A program made the translations under genes and the position numbers. From Dipteris shenzhenensis (Eukaryota > Polypodiophyta > Polypodiopsida > Gleicheniales), in assembly GCA_047967505.1 (NCBI GenBank), contig CM106540.1: 64,000 bases of DNA; one strand, written 5' to 3'. This document shows positions 34,430 through 44,346 of the stretch, one piece after another. Each line of letters opens with the position of its first letter. Positions within the stretch are counted from its first letter, which is position 1. Below the pieces are notes generated by a model. It made no database searches, was not told the origin of the DNA, and saw nothing but the letters and a program-made list of their open reading frames with translations.

Positions 34430-35037
34430 CAACACCTAGGTTAGATGGGCACCATAAGAGTGGGCTTGCGAGGAATGAAGGCTACTCTCCACTTGAAAGC
34501 CTGGATGATGAGATCCCTCGGATAAGGGATACGAAATCAGATTTTGGCAAGCACGGGGGGAATTGTGAGTAGACCAAGGTTGCAAAGGAGATGCTTAAGG
34601 AGCTACCAACCAGAAACTCCTGTCATACATTTATATTAGATAGGCACCATCAGATTGGCCTTGCAAGGAATGATGGCTGCTATCCTAAAAGCTTGAATAA
34701 GGAGATCCTTGGTCAGCTTGGTCTAGAAACAGATGTTGCTACCTATGCCTGTCTTTTGAAGCACTACACTAGTGTTAAAGCCTTGTCTGAGGGTGAGCGT
34801 GTGCATGAGTCCATGAACAGGCATGGATATGTGGATAACAGATTGCTGAGTAACCTTCTTGTTGAAATTTATGGAAAATGTGAAAGTTAGGAGTATGCAC
34901 AAGCTGTGTTCAACAGAATAATCTACCCGAATCTATACTGCTGGAGTATTATGATCGCTGCGTATGTCCAAAATGGGTGTGGCAAAGAAGTTTTACAACC
35001 ACCACCATGCAAACAAAGATGGTGTAGAAGGAACCGT
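34430..35037 (+). pseudogene. PPR pseudogene, 5' part, with internally duplicated leader
   Basis: The leader-type segment LDGHHKSGLARNEGYSP (about 34440) recurs, diverged, as LDRHHQIGLARNDGCYP (about 34640), a direct duplication of about 198 bp. An open frame at 34591-34890 continues with LETDVATYACLLKHYTSVKA and LLSNLLVEIYGKCES, then a TAG. Coding resumes as YAQAVFNRIIYPNLYCW..IMIAAYVQNGCGKE before ending at about 35037. It matches residues of the leader and first PPRs of locus 1. The rest of the PPR array is absent. Confidence 0.85.
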
Positions 35038-35159
35038 TAGAACCATGGCAAGAGAACTCTCTGAAGTATATGATCATGGATGCATTGATTTGTCTCCTAG
35101 ATATACCTGGGCAGTGTGCACATACCTAAGTAATCAATAATAGCAATTTATTTCATGAA

Positions 35160-35490
35160 ATAATGTAAGGCTGCTACAAAGACTATTTTCAGCATCTGAA
35201 GCACTCATTGGTAGATAGGTTATTGGACAAAGGATATAGATAGGTACAAAGATTATTTTCAGCATCTGATACACTCATTAAGGCTGCTACAAAGATTATT
35301 TTCAGCATCTGATACACTCATTGGTAGATAGGTTATTGGACAAAGGATATAGAGGTTTTTTCACAAATCTAGCACATACTCTAAGGAGTAAACAGGATAG
35401 ATGAACAAGACATACTTAGGCTCCCAAAAATTTGGCACATATGCTGAGGAGTAAACATGATAGATGAACAAGACATACTCAAGCTCCCAT
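35160..35490. repeat. Short tandem duplications
   Basis: Three partial copies of a segment holding ACAAAGATTATTTTCAGCAT lie at 35167-35355. Two copies of a 63-bp segment holding GATGAACAAGACATACT lie at about 35380-35490. Confidence 0.8.
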
Positions 35491-37225
35491 AGATAGATTA
35501 AAGACTTCTTGAGGTTGGAGTTTTGGATGTCACCTCCCCACCTGCGAGTCCCCAAATGAGGAGAGTATGGGGGAGGTGTCCAGCAGAGGGTCAGAATGCC
35601 ACGTGGCCATGCATGGGGGAAAAACTGACAGCATTGGTAGGGATGCAACATGGGTAACGTGCTAGCTGCCATGTGGGCACCAGGGAATGCACAAAAGACT
35701 GGCAGATGACTCCAACTTTACAGGAGTGCCTTGGGGCAGTGAAAGACATCAATGCAAAGCTGTCAGGTTCATGTCAGAGGTCTGCAAGTAGACTGCAGCA
35801 CCCAGGGGAAGTTGGGAGCTACAAAGGAAGCAAAGCAGGAATGTCTATTCCGGACAGAAGGCAGCAAGCAGGTCTGCAGACCTGCGCAGCATCCAGGGCA
35901 TGTTTGGGGATGGTCTAAAGTAAAAGAGTCCATAGTCCATTGCTCTCCTCTCTTTCCCCGTTTAGAAATGTGATTCCTCTCAGAGAGAGAGGCAGTGCGT
36001 AGCCCATGATGGCACCATTGTCTGACTAATGGTTTTGGAAATGGGTCCTTAATAGCACAACTGCAATCCTCCTCCTCGGTCCTCTGGCATGGCTACTGAT
36101 CTACCACTATGTTTTCAATTTGTAGCTCCTCCATCCATGGCCAGCAAGCTCTCGAAAGTTGCCTACTTCGATTGATAAATAGCTCAATAGATACTAACGG
36201 GTTTGACATCATACATATTAAAATCTCCTAGGTCGTCTCTTGCAGCATGTACTTCACCTTCATGTTTGGCTATGGCTGCGAGGGTGAATTGGCCATCAAG
36301 CTCTCCACACAGTGTAAGATCCAGATCTGAGTCAATTCCAGTCCTTCTGTTGGATGTAGGAGGCCGTGTGGCATCATCGTTCTCCTACTCAACCTCCCCT
36401 TTTCTTCTTCATTTGCAAGACTTAGCTCACTTGAGTTGCCCTTTCCCTATGCCTCACCGAACTTGTCTTGTTGCTACATGAACTATTTTGTCATTCTTGT
36501 CTTACACGGCCTATCTTGGCAACCTCGATGACGAAAGTAGTACTAAAAAAATGGTGAAAGCATGGTAATGTGACAAAAAGAAGCCCACTACCGAAACATT
36601 GAGACTCTGCATTCAATCCCCTCCCAAGCATAAAGATTCCAACCCAATCGAGAGACTGCCCTGCATACATTAAACATTGCAAAGTGACTCTGCTCGCAGT
36701 TGATGCAAAGTTCAGGGGATGCTTCATAAGGATGTCAAGAAAACTCTTTGCAGAGACTATAGACCTGCTAATGAAGAAAATGCAAGCTCACACTTTATGC
36801 TTTCTGCTGAAGATAGCATGGCCATAGCAATCCAGCAAGAGTAGAGGGCAGCACAGGAAGCACAACTTGTCACTCTTCAACTCCATTGGCAAGTAGTCGC
36901 TTAGTGGGGACAGCAACAACCCCCTCCATCATCAACGTATTGTGCAACATAGGCAAGGAAATCCTCTTCGCAGTTTGATGATCAAATAAGTGCACGAAAC
37001 TGTGTTTGGGCAGGTTGCTTCTAGGAGCTCTTTGATGTGATCTATGAAGGCTAAAGCATGGAGCCTCAGTGGAAGTTTTGGCACAGCGGACTGTTGGCCA
37101 TTGGCCATCAAAGCTCCAAGCTCAAGCGATCTCTCCCTCTCCCGCCCGCCCCTCCCCTCTCTCTCTCTCTCTCTCTCTCTTTGTGTGAGCAAAAGCACTA
37201 TCTTCTTACGTCCTCAAGATGCATC
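35491..37225. other. Unassigned, with scraps of protein-like sequence on the minus strand
   Basis: On the minus strand a frame ending at 36184 (from about 36390) reads RTGIDSDLDLTLCGELDGQF and AIAKHEGEVHAARDDLGDF. Another near 36700-36590 reads ELCINCEQSHFAMFNVCRAV. Both look like old coding sequence, but I recognise neither and cannot join them. A (CT)n tract lies at 37157-37180. Confidence 0.4.
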
Positions 37226-37831
37226 ACTTCCAAACTGCTCCCCATGGACAGCCTACTGTGAGGCAGTGCTTGCTGTAACCTTGATCACCTTCCTTTGAAC
37301 TCTTCGTGTGCTGCTCAATCAGCTCCGATCTGCTTGTGATTCCGTGCGCTTCCCTTGCTGCAAGATCTGCTCAGGTCCAAGCTCCACCTTGTGTGCTTCT
37401 CCTGCTGCAATATGCTCAGTCCAAGGCACAAGATGGGTGCTCTTCCTGCTGCAAAATAGGTCAGGTCTAAGCCCCTCAGTGAATGAGCAATGAGCCCATT
37501 TAAGGCCAAGTGCCCCCTCCTGCTGGCACACCCAGTAGGTGGGCTCGCTTCCATCAGGCTTCGAACTATTCCCCCTGGTGTGTTGTCCGGACTGTGGGGA
37601 AACGTTTGGTTTTCCGATGCAAGGTTCTGAATACCTCCATCAAGATGTGGACCCCTGTACTCTCAAAAACTTGCTGTCCTCCTACCTTTGTGGCACTCCT
37701 AAATCCCTCAGCCTGTGTGCTCCCGTAGAGTGTTAGTAGGCCTCGTGGTGCCTGCAATCTCACCTCCAGACTGCTCCCTGTGGACAGCCAACTGTAAGGT
37801 AGTGCTTGCTGTAACCTTGATCACCTTGCTG
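37226..37831. repeat. About 65-bp direct repeat, 540 bp apart
   Basis: 37226-37291 and 37766-37831 are similar (GACAGCC.ACTGT.AGG.AGTGCTTGCTGTAACC..). The right copy overlaps the end of the PPR pseudogene, so the left one may be a stray duplicate of that end. Confidence 0.7.
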
Positions 37832-38560
37832 CCCTTTGATGGAAGCAATCCAATGCCTCTGGCAATGCTCATTGTGTTCAAAAGCCACAATTCTGGCAGT
37901 CCAGGAGACCATTGTGATAAGGCATTATGGTGAACAATCTCCTTGCTTTGCACATGCTCCCACACATCCCATCCATCTTGACAAGTGCAATTTCCAAAGC
38001 CATGTGTTGGAGACATCCATGATCTAATATGGCAGCATGAATTGCCTACCCCTTTGTTAAGCAGCCAAACTGGCATATGCTTCAAGAGCATAGACAAAGG
38101 TGATTTCATGCAGCTTCAAGCTTCCTCTGATGGAAAAGATTCAAAGCGTCTTTGTCCCGCTTTGGGCATACACTACAATTATTGCCATACATATTGATGA
38201 GGGCATCCCCCACAATTTCATGCCACTCCTATCTCTTGCTAGCCATAGTTGAATGAATCTCCCAACCCTGTTCTAGAGCTTCCATATTGGCATACGAGTC
38301 AAATGTGATCTTGTCTGGCTCAATGACTCTTGCCTACACCTTCTAGGCCCTTGTCGCCTTGACTGTTCTAGGCACATGCTACAATCATGGCACTCAAAGA
38401 GACTGCATTCTACAGTGATGTCTCTACAAATATAGCTTTGGAATCACCGAGGATCCTACACTTACCATACATATTGATGAGAACTATTCCCATGACAACA
38501 TCTTACTCCCTTCCTATGCAAACAATTGTAGTCCAAGCAACTCAATGATCTCTAATCCTA
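37832..38560 (-). pseudogene. PPR pseudogene, heavily decayed
   Basis: Read on the minus strand from 38560: VLINMYGKCR (about 38480), SLSAMIVACA, then DALINMYGNNC (about 38215), DKDALNLFHQRKLEAA (about 38145), an L-motif scrap FVYALEAYASLAA, ALVKMDGMCGSMCKARRLFT (about 37990-37935) and MVSWTARIVAFEHNEHCQ (about 37890). The PLS order is kept, but nearly every motif is in a different frame with stops. It belongs to the same family as locus 1 and is the most eroded copy. Confidence 0.8.
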
Positions 38561-39187
38561 CTTTAACCATCGCTTAACAATAACCTACATTTGACCAAAT
38601 AGTGTCACACTTTGTTTTTACGTACAATTGTGAGCCTAGTGTGAGGCCCCAAAATATAGACAGCGTTTAGATCCACTAGTCTCTACATAATGCCATCTCA
38701 TTATTACATCGCAAGAATCATAACGTTTGAATAGGACACATTTGGATCCCTGCTCCAAATGTTTGCCATATCGATGGTGGGAATTTGATGAGCTCTTCCT
38801 ACTTGGGCAGCTTCATTAGATGATGGAGTTGTAACCGACCTTCTCTAGCTAAAAAGAAATGATAGCCTAGTTCTGCAGTGTCCTTTGTACTATTGCATCT
38901 ATGTCCCATGTCAGATCCAAAATCTGTGGATTCTGTCTGGTTTGAGCCTGGCAATGCTTCAGCGAAGGCCTGGCCTGCACAGATGTCAAGCCCTTTTTGT
39001 GGTGAGCTGAACTCTAGCTAGAATTTGAAGACAAGAGACGTAGGCCATGAACTGCAATCTGTTCTGTGGATTGGGATCAAGCTACCAATTGCTGCAATGG
39101 CTGCATGATCTCTTTATTGTAATAGCCAATTCTTCCCACGTTCACTCCATTCTCAAGAGTGACCTCCACAATCATGGCAACCAAAGG
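38561..39187. other. No gene seen
   Basis: Unique sequence. Some of it may be further PPR decay at its left end. Confidence 0.5.
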
Positions 39188-39462
39188 AGTGGGATTGATC
39201 GGAAGAAGGGGATGAGGGAGAGAAAAGCCAATGAATCCATCACCAGACGGGAGTTCAAGGCAAATGTTGCGGTAGAAGCTCTCCAAAGTCGCCTGTGGAG
39301 GAAAGAGAAGCAGCGGGGGGTTGGGATCGATCGGGGTGAGGGGATGAGGGAGGCAAAGGGACAATGTATTCACCACCGAAGGGGGAGTTCAATGCACATA
39401 TTGTAGTAGAAAATCTCAAAGAGTCGCCAGGTGAGGAAGGAGAGGCAACGCGGGGTGGAATC
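39188..39462. repeat. About 140-bp tandem duplication, purine-rich
   Basis: Two diverged copies, each with GGGATGAGGGAG and TCACCA..GGGAGTTCAA.GCA, at about 39188-39325 and 39327-39462. Open frames on both strands here follow from the repeat. Confidence 0.75.
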
Positions 39463-39589
39463 ATTCAAAGGGACAGAAAGGGACAGTAAATTCACCACCA
39501 GAGGAGGAGTTCACCACCACCAAAGAGGGAATCGCAAGCATCGGCCAAAGCCAAGGGAATAATTTCGAAGAAACCCAAATAGAGGAGCA

Positions 39590-40284
39590 GAAAATCAAAC
39601 AAAGAATGAGCATCTTTTAATATCCCAAAAATGTATTCCCCTAATTTATACTGCCCACTAGTATCCACAGATTTCAAGAAGACAGATCCAAAAATGCATG
39701 AGACCATAATATTAATGATAGGCCTACGCAGAGTGCTAGACCAGCCATCACACACTATGGTGCATCCATACTTTTTTCATTTCTCCCGAAACTACAGCAA
39801 CTCTTGATCTATGCATACCACCTCATTTTTCTGCTCCGGAGTACGCAAGGATTTGTAAGATGGAGTCTTAAAGCTAGGCCCAACTTGGCCAATTGCACGG
39901 ACCATTTCAAAAAAATATGGACTCCTAACCTTCCAATGAGGAATGTCCTCTGCAAAGAAAAAGCGCCGAAGAGCAATGTGGGCATCCTTCTGTGTTCGGG
40001 ACTCCCATGCCTTGGCCAAGGCTCCCTTTGACACCTTTTGTTTCTTCTTTTTTGGTTCATGTGTAGATGCACTTGCCCTTGCAACACCACTCTCCCAGAC
40101 ATCTCCCAAATCAGCCACATCTACATCAAGCTCTTCTACAAATTTATTTTTGCATGCCTTTGCTTGCAACTAGGTCCTCCATCCCATTTGTGAGGGCAGT
40201 ACTTGCATTTACAAGTAAATTGGCCTTTCCCAAAGGCTTCAGTGTCTCCACAAGTTCCCATTCTTCTCCTTTCTTTCTTCCCAT
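39590..40284 (-). pseudogene. hAT-family transposase remnant (BED finger plus DUF659)
   Basis: Read from ATG 40284 (minus strand; a polypyrimidine-CGCAG acceptor-like sequence lies just upstream). The order is MGRKKGEEWELVETLK, a BED-finger scrap FTCKCKYCPHKWDGG in another frame, a Lys-rich PKKKKQKVSKGALAKAW linker, then the DUF659 region RFFFAEDIPHWKVRSPYFF and PSYKSLRTP to a stop at 39792. It resumes with CDGWSSTLRRPIINIMVSC and SVFLKSVDTSGQYKLGEYIF (to about 39600). Transposases of this type cut and paste hAT DNA elements. The catalytic core beyond DUF659 and the C-terminal dimerisation region are missing, so it is dead. Confidence 0.85.
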
Positions 40285-40539
40285 CTGCGAGAGAGAGAGA
40301 GAGATAGAGATAGAGATATAAAAATCTGAAATTTAGAGTCTAGACTGAGAAGATAATTTCAAGACTCAAGATTCATGTTTCATCTTTCAACAGACAAGGG
40401 AGAGATAAGAGGGAGTGACCTCAGTCCTACTTCAAATTTCAACCAATCCTAAATCCTGACTCTTGAGGTCACACCGTCAAACTTCAGTGGTCAGCTCTTA
40501 GGCTGGCTGCTGAACTTTGAAGTGTCTTGAAGGCTTCAA

Positions 40540-40830
40540 GGCTGGCTGGCTGGCTGGTCATACGGTTGAAGGCTGGAGCCTAGAGCCTGGCTGTACGGCT
40601 GCCGGATGAAGGCTGCAGGCTGGAAGTCACCGGTGTACGGGTACCGCGGGCCACAGGCCAACGGAGATGCATACAGGCGAAAAACAACGAATGTACGAGA
40701 CGTCGTCGTTTTGCCCTTTTTGGGGGCTAAAAAGAATCGTGTACGGAATACTGTACCATACACGTATGGTACGGACGTACGGAATCCGTACTGTACAGAC
40801 AACCATACGCGTACGGTTCCAACTATGGTT
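40540..40830. other. Likely subterminal region of the hAT element: GTACGG palindromes
   Basis: Upstream of the transposase remnant, GTACGG/CCGTAC words occur many times in both orientations (TGTACGG, GGTACGGACGTACGG, CCGTACTGTAC, GCGTACGG), along with a GGCTG-rich stretch at 40500-40620. Dense inverted short motifs at element ends are the usual transposase-binding arrangement in hAT elements. The precise terminus and target duplication were not found. Confidence 0.5.
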
Positions 40831-40994
40831 GTATCTTATTCCACCAAGATTTTGGATCAGTATACAACTATACAAATTGTGTTTTACTTGTTCGGAGTTC
40901 AATTTTCTGATTTGTGTCTCTATGCATTGATTGTCTACTATATAACATTTCCAAGCATCATGAAGGTTATCTATATTATGAGCAAAGAAATCCT

Positions 40995-41345
40995 ACCTAG
41001 CATAAGAAACTTTCAAAAATTGTGTATGGACACAATAATCACCAATCAACGGCCTCCACGCTAACTGTGATGGAAACACGTACCATCCCTTGAGCAATCT
41101 TGGAATGAACTTTGTGGGCAAATGACGGCCAGAGAAAACTCCAAGGTTCTTATGGATAGGAGGAAGTGTTCCTGGACAGGAGGCCAAAGCAATGGCCAGC
41201 TTCTCAACATGGTAGCAAAGCATGCCTTTATTCTCTGGTTCATCGCATCATGAGCCATTGCATGTCTGTCAGGCATGTCTTCCAGTCTCCTCTATACATG
41301 TACTCAACTTTGATAACTTGGCATGTATATCCTCTTGTTAAGATG
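40995..41345 (-). pseudogene. Decayed DYW deaminase tail of PPR locus 2
   Basis: On the minus strand downstream of the PPR stop: RRLEDMPDRHAMAHDAMNQR in one frame (about 41310-41240), then from 41223 LCYHVEKLAIALASCPGTLP and HKNLGVFSGRHLPTKFIPRL. This follows the DYW order: tail-specific linker, HxE catalytic motif (here HVE, kept), then the zinc motif. The CxDCH motif has become FSGRH, losing both Cys ligands. The final DYW triplet is not found. A deaminase with this zinc site could not work. Confidence 0.8.
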
Positions 41346-41427
41346 TGATGTCTATCTAGCTAATTCATGGACCACATGATTCACTGTGACACCACTTCGA
41401 TCTGGCACTTCTTCTCACCTTTATCAA

Positions 41428-43575
41428 TCATTGCCTTCCAACTTTCATTACATGGTCCAACCTCCCTGCGTTAGCATGGATGTTGGCTAGTGACACATAT
41501 GGTGAAGCATTCAATGGATCCAACTCCAAAACAAATTTTGAAGCACGCAAAGCCCGCTCCGCATCACCATGAAGTCTGCATGATGAAATCAAACTCAACC
41601 ATGCTGAAGGGGCATGCTCAAATGGCATACACGAGATCAGGTCCTCTGCCTCTTCCAATAATCCTCTTCGCCCAAGAAGATCAATCATGCACACATAATG
41701 CTCCACCAAGGGGGTTATGCCATGGTCTCTATTCATGGAGGTAAAGTATCGCCCCCCCTCAGCAACCAGACCTGTATGACTGCAAGCAGTAAGAACAGAT
41801 ATGAACGTGATCCTGTCTGGCTCAAAGCTTCTGGCCTGCATTTGAGCAAATAGTTGCAAGGCCTCCTTGCCATGCCCATTCTGGGCACATGCAGTGATCA
41901 TTGCATTCCAGGACACCACATCCAGCTGTGGCATCTCTGCAAATACTGCCCTCACATCATCTAATATCCCACAATTGCCATACATATTTGTGAGTGCTGT
42001 CCCAACAACTACATCCAATTCCCATCCATTGCCAGCAACAGTAGCATGAATGACTCGACCCTCTTCTAGGACCGCTCCACTGGCACACGCATTCAAAATG
42101 CAGACGCAGGTCATCTTGTCTGGCTCAAAGCCTTCAGCCTGCATGTTTTTAAGCAATTGCAGGGCCTCCTTGCCATGCCCATTCTGGGCACACACAGTGA
42201 TAATGGCATTCCAGGAGACCACATCCCGCTGTGGCATCTCTGCAAACACTGCCCTCGCATCATCTACGCTCCCACACTTGCCATACATGTTGACAAGGGT
42301 GTTTGCCACAGTAACATCCGACTCACATCCGTTGCCAACAACCGAGGCATGGATCATTGGACCCTTTTCTAGGGCTGCCACACTGGCAGATGCATCCACA
42401 GCACAAATGAAGGTGATCTTGTCTAGCTCGAAGCCTTCAGCCTGCATTTCACCAAACAGCTGCAGGGCCTCTTTGCCATGCCCATTCTGGGCACATGCAG
42501 CGATCATGGCACTCCAAGAGACCACATTCCGCTGTGGCATAGCTTCAAACACAGCCCTCGCATCATCTAGGCTTCTGCACTTGCCGTACATATTGACAAG
42601 GGCTGTCCCCACAACAACATCCGACTCCCATCCATTGCCAGCCAGAGTAGCATGGATCACTCGACCCTCTTCAAAGGCTGCCACACTGACACACGCATCC
42701 ACAACGGAGATGTAGGTGACCTTGTCTGGCTGAAAGCCTTCAGCCTCCATTTGACCAAATAGTTGCAAGGCCTCCTTGCCATGCCCATTCTGTGCGCACG
42801 CAGAGACAATGGAATTCCAAGAGACCACATCTCGCTGAGGCATCTCTGCAAACAATCCTCTCGCATCATCCAAGCTCCCATTCTGGGCAGCAGCTGCGAT
42901 CATAATATTCCAAGAGTACAAATTCCGATAAACTATTTTGTCAAAAACTGCGCGTGCATTCTCCAGGCTCCCGCATTTGCTGTACATTTGAACGAGCAGG
43001 TTACTGAGAAATGTGCTCCGTGTGTGTCCATGCATGCGCATGTGCTCATGCACACGTTTGCCCTCACACAGGGCTTTGACACTGGTGCAACGCCTCAAAA
43101 GCGAGGCATACGTAGCGTGATCTGTCTCTGAACCAAGATGATCAAGAATATCCAGATTCAAGGTGGCAGGGCCGAGCTCTTCGTTCCCATGAAGATGCCC
43201 ATCTAACGTCTGTGTATGACATGCCATGCTGCTTGATAACTTGCTTAGCATCTTTTCAGCAATCAACCCAGTACGTGGTAGCTTGAAGTAAATCACCTTC
43301 GAAATAGAGACAGGCAACAACCCAAGGACCTTGCCCTTGTGCGTACCAATGTGTAAATTAGAATCCCTAGCCCGAGCGTCCAGCCAATACATGACCCTTA
43401 AGCTTGTAGGTGTGCAACATACTACTCTGTGTAGTTGCCTTCTCTCCAAGTATAGAGGTGCAATGGCAAGATGGGACATGGGCGCTGCCGGTGGTAAAGA
43501 AGGAGAAGAAGAACAGAGGAAAAGAGCCACAAATCTAATGGTGTTGCTAGAACCGATGAAATGAGAAGTGGGCAT
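41428..43575 (-). CDS. PLS-class PPR protein, truncated in the E+ region by a frameshift
   Basis: Intact 715-residue frame from ATG 43575. Residues 1-185 are a leader with a Ser/Pro-rich, Arg-containing start, possibly an organelle transit peptide. PPRs begin near residue 188 (STFLSNLLVQMYSKCGSLEN). S motifs of the VNMYGKC type then recur every 101 residues for three cycles, one fewer than locus 1. L2/S2 (ACSHTGLVAEGGRY; HYVCMIDLLGRRGLLEEAED), E1 and E2 follow. The frame ends at KVGRQ, but the next frame reads KAMIDKGEKKCQIEV, the expected E+ continuation, so one indel near 41440 ended the protein. The DYW remnant follows. Family role: sequence-specific organelle RNA binding. Without DYW any editing role would need a partner. 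Confidence 0.9.
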   Translation of the reverse strand: MPTSHFIGSSNTIRFVALFLCSSSPSLPPAAPMSHLAIAPLYLERRQLHRVVCCTPTSLRVMYWLDARARDSNLHIGTHKGKVLGLLPVSISKVIYFKLPRTGLIAEKMLSKLSSSMACHTQTLDGHLHGNEELGPATLNLDILDHLGSETDHATYASLLRRCTSVKALCEGKRVHEHMRMHGHTRSTFLSNLLVQMYSKCGSLENARAVFDKIVYRNLYSWNIMIAAAAQNGSLDDARGLFAEMPQRDVVSWNSIVSACAQNGHGKEALQLFGQMEAEGFQPDKVTYISVVDACVSVAAFEEGRVIHATLAGNGWESDVVVGTALVNMYGKCRSLDDARAVFEAMPQRNVVSWSAMIAACAQNGHGKEALQLFGEMQAEGFELDKITFICAVDASASVAALEKGPMIHASVVGNGCESDVTVANTLVNMYGKCGSVDDARAVFAEMPQRDVVSWNAIITVCAQNGHGKEALQLLKNMQAEGFEPDKMTCVCILNACASGAVLEEGRVIHATVAGNGWELDVVVGTALTNMYGNCGILDDVRAVFAEMPQLDVVSWNAMITACAQNGHGKEALQLFAQMQARSFEPDRITFISVLTACSHTGLVAEGGRYFTSMNRDHGITPLVEHYVCMIDLLGRRGLLEEAEDLISCMPFEHAPSAWLSLISSCRLHGDAERALRASKFVLELDPLNASPYVSLANIHANAGRLDHVMKVGRQ

Positions 43576-44013
43576 TCTCGATTTTGAGAAGAAATGTTCC
43601 TACTCATTAGGCTGAGGAATGTAAATGCAATGAGCAGAAGTCTACGTTCTGAAATCTCGTCCATTCGAAAACCAGAATTTTTGCGTGAAGAGGGACAACC
43701 GAGGCAAACGGTAGGAAAGGAAGATGAGTATGAAATCCTGTGAAGCATATATGCAAGAAAAGCAAGCCTTCATCCCTTAAACAGACAGACTTGGTTATGA
43801 TACAGAGCACAAGATGAGATCCGAAGACAAGGACAATGCATCAGCTCCATCCTTTGGATTGTAATTCTGGGACTTTTTTCAGAGGAATATGGAATGTTGG
43901 GCAAGAGAAGTCCCTGGATTGTAAGTCAAGGGACTTTTTCCAGAGATTGTGAATGGCCGTGCAAGGTGGACGAGTGTGCAAAATCCAACCATAGTTACAA
44001 AATACTTGACTCA
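43576..44013 (-). promoter_or_regulatory. Upstream region of PPR locus 2
   Basis: Candidate promoter/leader. It contains a 60-bp tandem duplication (GGATTGTAA..GGGACTTTTT.CAGAG at about 43857 and 43917). No TATA element is evident. Confidence 0.35.
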
Positions 44014-44346
44014 GGGTGGGTTCACACCACCCACCCGGCCACAAAGAAAGAAAGTCGGGAGGAACACCACCTCGTGGACATGATATAAATTATAGCTTCC
44101 TCTTTATCACATCAATGGATGATTGGCCTAATGGTGGAAATAATCTTCTCGAACCAATTGGTTTGCATTCACTACTTAATGAGCGCATTTTGGCGCCTTT
44201 TCTCTCTCTTTTAGGGCGGCCATCTAAGGTCGCCCATCCCTTTTGGCCCTCTCCGTTCGGGCCCTTATCACCTATTGAACCAAGTCTACAAACGTACCTG
44301 TACTTTCTTTATGCACGATGGCGAAGCAGGTGGTGTGAACCCGCCC
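44014..44346. mobile_element. MITE-like element with 18-bp terminal inverted repeats
   Basis: The left end GGGTGGGTTCACACCACC is matched in inverted form at the right end with one mismatch (GGTGGTGTGAACCCGCCC). Total 333 bp and no coding potential. Flanking triplets are TCA (44011-44013) and TAA (44347-44349), compatible with a slightly diverged 3-bp TNA/TWA target duplication as made by PIF/Harbinger elements. It lies about 440 bp upstream of the PPR locus 2 start codon. Confidence 0.7.

Noticed and set aside
42050-42715. 221-codon plus-strand frame opposite PPR locus 2
   Set aside because: Antisense shadow; Thr/Ser/Pro/His composition mirrors the PPR codons and no family matches.
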